Both the position numbers and the translations under genes were made by a program. Positions 59,301 to 64,000 of a stretch of DNA of 64,000 nucleotides are shown here, in pieces; within the stretch, counting starts at the first letter, position 1, and every line of letters starts with the position of its first letter. Below the pieces are notes generated by a model, which was not told the DNA's origin, did not search any database, and was given only the letters and a program-made list of their open reading frames with translations. This stretch comes from Aeromicrobium piscarium (GTDB lineage Bacteria; Actinomycetota; Actinomycetes; Propionibacteriales; Nocardioidaceae), in the NCBI RefSeq assembly GCF_007421815.1, contig NZ_VLNT01000009.1, forward strand, positions 1 through 64,000, in the 5' to 3' direction.

Positions 59301-60019
59301 CGTGTCGAGACCTCCTGGTCCTCATAGAGCACGCCGGCCGGAAAGCTGAAGCCCTGCCGGTTCCAGAACTCGCGACGGTAGATCTTGGTCCAGGCGACGG
59401 CGTTGACCATGATCGCCGGGAAGTCGTCCAGGGTGCAGGCCGGGCGGTAGCGGGCGTGGGCCTCGTTGATCCACCAGGCGGCAGAGCGTAACTGCCCCTT
59501 GACGATGCGCCGGTAGGGGGTCACGGCGAAATCCGATCCGGTGGCGCGGAGCGAGTCGACGGCCTCGCGATAGACGAACCGGTCGACCGTGTCATCGCTG
59601 TCGAGGAAGGCCAGGAACTCGCCTCGTGCGTGCTCGATCCCGGTGTTGCGAGCCGCGCCGAGACCCTGGTTCTGCTTGCGCACCATCTTCACCCGCGGGT
59701 CGCGTCGCTGGTAGCGGCGGACGACGTCGCGCGTGCGATCCGGCGAGCCGTCGTCGACGACGATGATCTCGATCGAGCGGTAGTCCTGGCGGGAGAGTGA
59801 GTCGAGTGTCTCCTCGATATAGGCCTCGACGCCGTAGGCCGGTACGACCACGCTCAGCAGCCCGGGCACGATCGGCGCGTCGTCGACGTTGAGGGCGACG
59901 CGTTGCCGCAGACCCTCGCCGAGCCAGAGGGCGCGACGTGCGGCGTTGCGCGCTCCGAGCAGGTTCTCGTGGGCGAGGACGTCGAGGGCGCTGGTACGCC
60001 ACTGGGCTGCGTTGCTCAC
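56363..60019 (-). CDS. Bifunctional GT2 glycosyltransferase / TagF-like polyol-phosphate transferase
   Basis: A 1218-residue fusion. Residues about 50-290 are a GT-A family 2 transferase (SVVVPAYGVEAYIEETLDSL, IIVVDDGSPDRT, FLDSDDTVDRF). Residues about 300-830 contain beta-rich segments like the linkers of teichoic-acid glycosyltransferases. Residues about 850-1205 match the CDP-glycerol/ribitol phosphotransferase family (TIIETFHGYPFKQNG, LYGPTFRDY, ILGRGHPFNARSG, VASDAAVLDYSSLRFDYALTRKPMIFL). It can both polymerise a polyol-phosphate chain and add a sugar. GTG 60019 is supported by a TAGGCT box at 60033-60028 on this strand. Likely substrate is CDP-ribitol from the neighbouring fusion. Confidence 0.9.
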   Translation of the reverse strand: MSNAAQWRTSALDVLAHENLLGARNAARRALWLGEGLRQRVALNVDDAPIVPGLLSVVVPAYGVEAYIEETLDSLSRQDYRSIEIIVVDDGSPDRTRDVVRRYQRRDPRVKMVRKQNQGLGAARNTGIEHARGEFLAFLDSDDTVDRFVYREAVDSLRATGSDFAVTPYRRIVKGQLRSAAWWINEAHARYRPACTLDDFPAIMVNAVAWTKIYRREFWNRQGFSFPAGVLYEDQEVSTRAYAEASSFDVMPRIGLNWRIRDDRSSITQQVVSLRNIVDHWKAAEDSLAVLRDGQVPEAYRERLLQYLNFNMSEFLPQIRAMDDESWDAFRQAVSSLLAQLPPGSWQDVDARAKVMLTLVRQDDRAGALRFLQESGWDRHRFSGNVVGDQIIGNLPLRQNPSLPADAFHLSPEETKLVAILREAHSDVEEGRFTLRVLAFIDGIDCERYPQDVEVTLVDERSGAEVRAAMSREPHPEDALRHTRPYADVGRQSWRASFDIAPLLSGRHWHILVTARVEGLERQRPLGFDARSPMVDPRWVVGDVRYSLLADEDGHLFLASTALDQLAVTSMRVADNTVDVHLVVDDGQVAELSWRDIDDRLSLPRGITPVQGRGQVSVRMALPRTLSDPEGLRQTFVLQARPGRGEWRTLPLRQVTADYDHASGWSVRPHWPSLQLATAGAYGERPVLPGDATLVRHRAAAIVDSIELVDDAIEIGGALLPAGAEADEAVLNVRSQRMPASWQPTGDGRVVLRAPLHHDQWGLGTRSVPTGPQTIGAVTGDDAVGLDVEDALATAFPLEIYSPDLLLIYYRSDETELVANGHAPLPVGDRERGNSIRLREETAALTGVASRPMALFRSLYGEVANDSALATHERLLERGTDLDLVWAVRDGSVPVPPGGRPVLENSREYFEAFRQATYLMVNVHQPDWHERPEGQTIIETFHGYPFKQNGVTWWETLGFTPERIASFFRRAREWDYLVSPAAYATSPLLEFFPDRDPGPTRILEIGYPRNDVLFGERASALRADTRRRLGLRNDQIAVLYGPTFRDYASADDMTAAMVDFLDYQKIIDHFRDRVVILGRGHPFNARSGTELARHVLNVTDYPDINDLIVASDAAVLDYSSLRFDYALTRKPMIFLVPDREQYFAGRTGFIPYEPTAPGPWVDTTEEVIGFLENLEAANRAQAAERERFISTFMELEDGHATDRLLDEVFVPRGHAGGR

Positions 60020-60073
60020 AGCACACGAGCCTAGGGCACGTGGGAAGACGATCGTCGGTCCGGCGCGATGCAG

Positions 60074-60079
60074 TACGGT
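60074..60079 (+). promoter_or_regulatory. -10 box of the LicD-methyltransferase gene
   Basis: TACGGT ends eight bases before GTG 60087 but only two before GTG 60081, so it favours 60087. Confidence 0.5.
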
Positions 60080-60086
60080 CGTGCGG

Positions 60087-61580
60087 GTGGAAGTCCGACC
60101 GAGCCTGGTGACCGTCGAGGGCATCGACGCCGATCGCCTCGGTGTGCTCGGCGTCCAGCTGGACGTGATGGTGGGTGGCCGGCGGGTCTGGTCCATCACG
60201 CCCCGAGAAGGCTTCGTGACCTGGCCCGTGGCGCTGACGACGGGGCTCAACGCTCCGGTCGTCGTGGAGTTGATTGACCGTCTCGGTCGCTCGCACTGGT
60301 CGGGCCGGCTGGAGTTCGGTGGTCAGGGACCGGCCGACTTGGTCGATCAGCGAGGGCGTATCGTCGCGCTCAACAAGTGGGGACGTCCTGCGCGGCCATG
60401 GGAGCTGATGGAGCCCAATGAGCGGCGGTGGTTCCTCGACGAGCTCGAGCACCTGTTGGGCGTCCTCCACTCGTTGGGCTATGAGGCTTTCGTCGTCGGT
60501 GGAACGCTCCTCGGCGCAGTGCGTGATCGGCGGATGCTCGGGCACGACGATGACGCCGACATCGCGTGGTTCTGCCGGGAGGAATCGCCGGCCGATGTCG
60601 CGGCGGCGAGCTTCGTGATGGAGCGCGACCTCGCTTCACGCGGTTATCGCGTGGTGCGGCACAGTGCCGCGCACGTGCAGGTCTGCTTCGGCGGCGAGCC
60701 GGGACTGCCGGACTTCTACATCGACATCTTTACGGCGTTCATCACCGACGGTGAGTTCTGTGAGCCCATCCACATGCGCACGGCGGAACTGTCGGCCCGT
60801 GACATCCTTCCGACCACGCGGGTGGTGTTGGAGAGCCGCGAGCTTGCCGCGCCGGCAAATCCCGAAGCGTGGCTCGCGGCCTGTTACGGACCGAACTGGC
60901 GTCGCCCGGACCCGTCCTTCCGCTTCGAGACCCCGATCGATACGGTGCGCCGTTTCCACGGTTGGTTCGGGTCGCAGAACACCCACCGCGAGTACTGGAA
61001 TGCCCGCTACGCGACCGATCAGCTCGACGTTCCCGGTCGACTCGCGGAACTCGTGATGGAGCGGGCCCGGCCCGGTGACCTCATCGTCGACCTAGGTTGT
61101 GGACTCGGTGCCGCTGCAGTGGATCTGGCGGAGCACGGCCTAGACGTGTGGGCGGTCGACTATGCGGAGGCCGCCATCTCGCGACTGCGCCAGATGGCGG
61201 GCGAACGGGCACTGACCTTGCGTGCGGACACCGTGAACCTCTACGACCGGCGCCAGGTTATGTCCTACGCGATCGACGTGCGGCGTGAGAACAGGCGTGT
61301 GCTGGCCGTCGCCTCGCGGCTACTGGACGGCATGACGCACTCGGGCCGCCATCACGTGAGCCAGTGGTTGCGCTGGGTGCTCGGCAACGACGGAGAGGCC
61401 GTCGTCACGATGAACCACACCCTCGCCGACGACTATGACTACGACGACCCGACGACCTGGCATGTGGAGACGGAAGCGGTGGAGATGACAGCACGGCAAT
61501 ACGACCTCGCTGCGGTGCGGTTGGACCTCGAAGAGGGGATCGGTACCTGGGAGATCCGCTCGAGAGGGGGCCGTCGATGA
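60087..61580 (+). CDS. LicD-family transferase fused to SAM methyltransferase
   Basis: A 497-residue two-domain protein. The N-terminal 95 residues are a beta-rich region. LicD follows at about 105-300: FVVGGTLLGAVRDRRMLGHDDDADIAW is the nucleotidyltransferase-fold motif, and DFYIDIF and ACYGPNWRRPD are conserved. The C-terminal third (about 325-497) has DLIVDLGCGLGAAAVDLAEHG and VWAVDYAEAAI, a class I methyltransferase. LicD proteins transfer phosphocholine or other phospho-groups to wall polymers. A fused methyltransferase suggests methylation of the transferred group or its acceptor. It is coupled to the coiled-coil ORF by ATGA. Confidence 0.87.
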   Translation: MEVRPSLVTVEGIDADRLGVLGVQLDVMVGGRRVWSITPREGFVTWPVALTTGLNAPVVVELIDRLGRSHWSGRLEFGGQGPADLVDQRGRIVALNKWGRPARPWELMEPNERRWFLDELEHLLGVLHSLGYEAFVVGGTLLGAVRDRRMLGHDDDADIAWFCREESPADVAAASFVMERDLASRGYRVVRHSAAHVQVCFGGEPGLPDFYIDIFTAFITDGEFCEPIHMRTAELSARDILPTTRVVLESRELAAPANPEAWLAACYGPNWRRPDPSFRFETPIDTVRRFHGWFGSQNTHREYWNARYATDQLDVPGRLAELVMERARPGDLIVDLGCGLGAAAVDLAEHGLDVWAVDYAEAAISRLRQMAGERALTLRADTVNLYDRRQVMSYAIDVRRENRRVLAVASRLLDGMTHSGRHHVSQWLRWVLGNDGEAVVTMNHTLADDYDYDDPTTWHVETEAVEMTARQYDLAAVRLDLEEGIGTWEIRSRGGRR

Positions 61581-61774
61581 GAAGCGAGATCACCCGTCTC
61601 GCGCGCGGCGCTCGCCGTCGGCTGTCAGGCTGGCGGCAGCTGAACCAGCGCGTCCGAGCGCTGGAGGACGAGGTGGCGACGTTGCGCAAGGAGAACAACC
61701 AACTGCGCCGAGACAGCCTGCGGGTCGCCGAGATCGCCGACCTCGTGGTAGAGCGTCTGTCACACGGCGACTGA
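61577..61774 (+). CDS. Small coiled-coil protein
   Basis: A 65-residue protein whose ATG overlaps the LicD-fusion stop (ATGA). A basic N-terminus (RLARGARRRLSGW) is followed by one long coiled-coil heptad helix (QRVRALEDEVATLRKENNQLRRDSLRVAEIADLVVERL). The form is like the small DUF6752-type proteins found next to wall glycosyltransferases, an assignment by memory only. The tight coupling makes it likely to be expressed, perhaps as a scaffold for the cluster's enzymes. Confidence 0.7.
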   Translation: MRSEITRLARGARRRLSGWRQLNQRVRALEDEVATLRKENNQLRRDSLRVAEIADLVVERLSHGD

Positions 61775-61934
61775 CGCGCCGTGTCGTGGACTTGATAGAC
61801 TCGGCGGCGTTTGCCCGAGCCGTCGCGCGTTGCGTGACGCCGTCGAAGCGAGTGTATGGTCCGTTCTCCGGCGCAGCTGCATAGCCCTCGACAGCGACCG
61901 CTCTCGCCCTCCTCGGCTGCACATTTGTGCAGCC
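61771..61934 (+). promoter_or_regulatory. Promoter and leader hairpin of the acyltransferase gene
   Basis: TAGACT (61796-61801) with a weak CTGACG -35 at 61771-61776 gives a leader of about 160 bases. Near its end GGCTGCACATTTGTGCAGCC (61915-61934) is a perfect inverted repeat, an eight-bp hairpin or an operator, 32 bases before the ATG. The leader holds no other recognised element. Confidence 0.4.
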
Positions 61935-61966
61935 TGCTCTCCGGTGTATTTAGTGGGTGAGCTGTG

Positions 61967-64000
61967 ATGGTTGCTCCTCCGACCGGCGCCCCGAGGCGAC
62001 GTCGTATCCCCGAGATTGAGGGTGTCCGCGGGCTGGCGCTGACGCTGGTCGTGCTGTTCCACGTCGTCGGCAATGGTCGAGTCTCGGGAGGGGTCGATGT
62101 CTTCCTCTTCGTTTCGGGTTACCTGCTGACCGCATCGTTGATGCGGCGGGCATCTGAGCCCGAGGGCATCGTTCTGCGCGTCCAGTACCGCAATGTGTTT
62201 CTCAAGCTGGTCCCGCCGGCGCTGATCGTGTTGATAGCGACAGCGTTGCTCACGCTCATGATCACACCCCGTTCACTGTGGGATCAGAACCTGCGCGAGA
62301 TCGTCGCCTCCGCCTTGTTCCTGGAGAACTGGGAACTGATCGGGTCACAACTCGTCTACGGTGCGGCGGGTCCCGAGACGAGTCCGCTTCAGCATTTCTG
62401 GTCCCTCTCGATCCAGGGACAGTTCTTCGTGGCGTGGCCGGTCGTCGTCGCGGCGGCGGTCGGGCTCGCTCGACGCGCCGGCCAGCCGGCCGGACGCGTC
62501 GTGCTGTTCGTCCTGCTGTCCACGACGGCCGCCTCCGCGATCTGGGCGACTATCCTCGTCGGCCTCGAGCAGCCCGTGGCGTACTTCTCCTCCTGGACGC
62601 GGTTCTGGCAGCTCGGTGTCGGCGGTATCCTCGCCTTGATCCAGCACCGATTGCTGCCGCCCGCCCGTCTGCGCGGCGCTCTCGGCTGGACCGGTCTGGC
62701 GCTCATCGTCTCCTGTGGATTCGTGCTCGACGGAGGTGCCCTCTTCCCAGGTCCGTGGGCGCTGTGGCCCGTTGTGGGGGCCGTCCTGGTCATCGTCAGC
62801 TCCGGAGCCCCCGACGGAACCGGGCCGTTGCGACTCTTGGAGCTCCGTCCACTGGTGTTCTTGGCCGCAGTGTCCTACCCCCTGTATCTCTGGCATTGGC
62901 CGGTGCTGATCTTCTACCTGGAATACAGGGCCCAGCCGGCTGTAGGAGTTCGCGGTGCGCTGGGTGTGCTCGTCCTGTCGGTGGCATTGGCGGGGCTGAC
63001 AGACCGCTGGGTCTCCCGGCCACTGCACCGGCACCGGTCGCGGTTGTTCCCGGTGCGATCGTTGATGGTGCTTGCCGTCGCCACGACGGTCGTCGCCGGC
63101 AGCGCCGCAGTCTATGTCAACACGCTCCAGTGGGAGCGGCGGGCGGCGCTCGATCGACTGGAGGCGTCCCAAGCGGACTTCCCCGGTGCGCGGGCCCTCC
63201 GGGACGATGATGTGAACGTACCTCTTGAAGTAGGGTTCCAGCCCTCGCCCGCCGACGCTGGGGAGGATTTTGAGGTTGAACTCTACGAGCGCAACTGCAT
63301 TCAGCCCTGGGAGGATCTGCCGGGAACCGATACGGTGCTCGAATGCCGTCTGGAGAATGCGCCGCGCAGCGGCAAGACCATCGTGATGGTGGGCGCCTCG
63401 CATGTGACTCACTGGTACTCGGCGGTGAAGCCGGTAGCGGAGGCGGAGGGCTGGCAGCTGATCACGATGTTTCGTAATGATTGCCGTTTCGCGCAGTGGG
63501 GTGACGGCCCCGTGTCGGAGCGGGCGATGTGCGTCAGCTGGAACGACAATGTCCTCGATCGCATCATGGATATCCAACCCGATGCCGTGATCACCGAGGG
63601 CACCCGCACTAACCCCGATCCCGAGGTCGACGAACATGTGTCTGAGGAGCAGGTGGCGGCCTGGGGTGCACTAGACGCAGTCGATGTGCCCGTCCTCCCT
63701 GTTCGGGGCACTCCGCGCTTCTTCGAACCCGTCCCGGCCTGTATTGAGCGACATGATGGAGCCACCGAGCCATGCGGTCAAGCTCGACTGGACGTCATGT
63801 CGCCCGTCAATCCCCTCGAGGAGGTCCGGAATCTCCCAGCCAATGTCCTCCCGATCGATCTCACCGATGCCTTCTGCGGGCTCGAGCGTTGCGAGGTCGT
63901 GGAGGGCAATGTGCTGATCTACCGCGACACCGATCATCTGTCATCGAGCTATGCCCGATCGCTGCAGTTGCACATCCGCGACGCTCTGCACGAAGCACTT
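61967..64000 (+). CDS. Acyltransferase-3 / SGNH fusion (OafA-like), 3'-truncated by window edge
   Basis: A reading frame of 678 codons from ATG 61967 with no stop before the window ends. RRIPEIEGVRGLALTLVVLFHVV opens the acyltransferase-3 membrane domain (about 15-370, ten transmembrane segments), and VSGGVDVFLFVSGYLLTASL and FWSLSIQGQFF are typical. The extracytoplasmic SGNH domain follows, with MVGASHVTHWY (about 470) holding the block I Ser and DTDHLSSSYA (about 653) the catalytic Asp/His. Such OafA/PatB-like proteins O-acetylate wall polysaccharides, here probably the cluster's polymer. Confidence 0.92.
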   Translation, partial: MVAPPTGAPRRRRIPEIEGVRGLALTLVVLFHVVGNGRVSGGVDVFLFVSGYLLTASLMRRASEPEGIVLRVQYRNVFLKLVPPALIVLIATALLTLMITPRSLWDQNLREIVASALFLENWELIGSQLVYGAAGPETSPLQHFWSLSIQGQFFVAWPVVVAAAVGLARRAGQPAGRVVLFVLLSTTAASAIWATILVGLEQPVAYFSSWTRFWQLGVGGILALIQHRLLPPARLRGALGWTGLALIVSCGFVLDGGALFPGPWALWPVVGAVLVIVSSGAPDGTGPLRLLELRPLVFLAAVSYPLYLWHWPVLIFYLEYRAQPAVGVRGALGVLVLSVALAGLTDRWVSRPLHRHRSRLFPVRSLMVLAVATTVVAGSAAVYVNTLQWERRAALDRLEASQADFPGARALRDDDVNVPLEVGFQPSPADAGEDFEVELYERNCIQPWEDLPGTDTVLECRLENAPRSGKTIVMVGASHVTHWYSAVKPVAEAEGWQLITMFRNDCRFAQWGDGPVSERAMCVSWNDNVLDRIMDIQPDAVITEGTRTNPDPEVDEHVSEEQVAAWGALDAVDVPVLPVRGTPRFFEPVPACIERHDGATEPCGQARLDVMSPVNPLEEVRNLPANVLPIDLTDAFCGLERCEVVEGNVLIYRDTDHLSSSYARSLQLHIRDALHEAL

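Overview
The window is very GC-rich chromosomal DNA from an actinobacterium. The order rsmI, metG, tatD, rpfB, rsmA, ispE, glmU, prs, rplY, pth, mfd, mazG, eno, ftsB/divIC, DUF501 is the conserved Actinomycetota core block known from mycobacteria and their relatives. A resuscitation-promoting factor, a protein O-mannosyltransferase and frequent GTG/TTG and leaderless-type starts fit this. No mycolate genes are seen, and a CDP-ribitol/teichoic-acid-type cluster is present. I cannot name the genus from sequence alone.

Layout. 1-1150: a mobile-element scar, with the end of an IS3-family element running in from the left edge, a small AT-richer membrane ORF, and a small resolvase-type HTH gene. 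1219-3698: an NAD-binding SDR-like protein, then an ECF sigma factor translationally coupled to a DUF4349 membrane protein. 3867-13717: a carboxylate catabolic operon (CoA-transferase, FlK-like thioesterase, TctCBA tripartite transporter, crotonase, giant indolepyruvate ferredoxin oxidoreductase) facing a convergent IclR regulator. 13821-18995: PMT mannosyltransferase, rsmI, and a YhgE/Pip membrane protein with a pseudo-ABC ATPase. 19200-30669: core housekeeping genes (metG, tatD, rpfB, rsmA, ispE, ABC-F, MarR, tRNA-Gln, glmU, prs). 31305-40202: an accessory locus interrupting the core block, made of a GH6 glucanase, an OmpR-type response regulator, a lipoprotein, a BcsA-like GT2 synthase, a degenerate GGDEF membrane protein and two paralogous six-TM PAS histidine kinases. 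40466-49181: rplY, pth, mfd, lipoprotein, mazG, eno, ftsB-like, DUF501. 49345-52656: an unknown protein, an M13 peptidase and a siderophore-interacting protein with a DtxR-like box. 52718-64000: a wall-polymer cluster (CDP-ribitol synthase fusion, pyruvyltransferase, methyltransferase, a 1218-residue GT2/TagF fusion, a LicD-methyltransferase fusion, a small coiled-coil protein, and an acyltransferase-3/SGNH protein cut by the right edge).

How the genes work together. The 3867-12861 operon probably imports a carboxylate through TctABC, activates it to a CoA ester and processes it by crotonase and 2-oxoacid chemistry; the substrate is unknown. The 31305-40202 locus reads as a signal-controlled beta-glucan-like exopolysaccharide system, in which GT2 synthase plus GH6 hydrolase resemble a cellulose synthase/cellulase pair, with an inactive GGDEF protein and two kinases as regulators. 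It is the best candidate here for an undescribed system. The right-hand cluster looks like synthesis and decoration of a ribitol-phosphate-containing cell-wall polymer.

Between genes lie two dispersed repeat families. One is a set of compound palindromes with GGCGGTGA/TCACCGCC outer arms, mostly just after stop codons. The other is a CCCCTCGGTGGTCGAGTAGG element, one copy of which supplies the stop codon of the DUF501 gene at a point where the usual ppx/gppA neighbour is missing. Many genes carry a TANNNT -10 box 7-8 bases before the start codon, which suggests leaderless transcripts and was used here to choose several starts. Gaps between genes are all under 300 bases.
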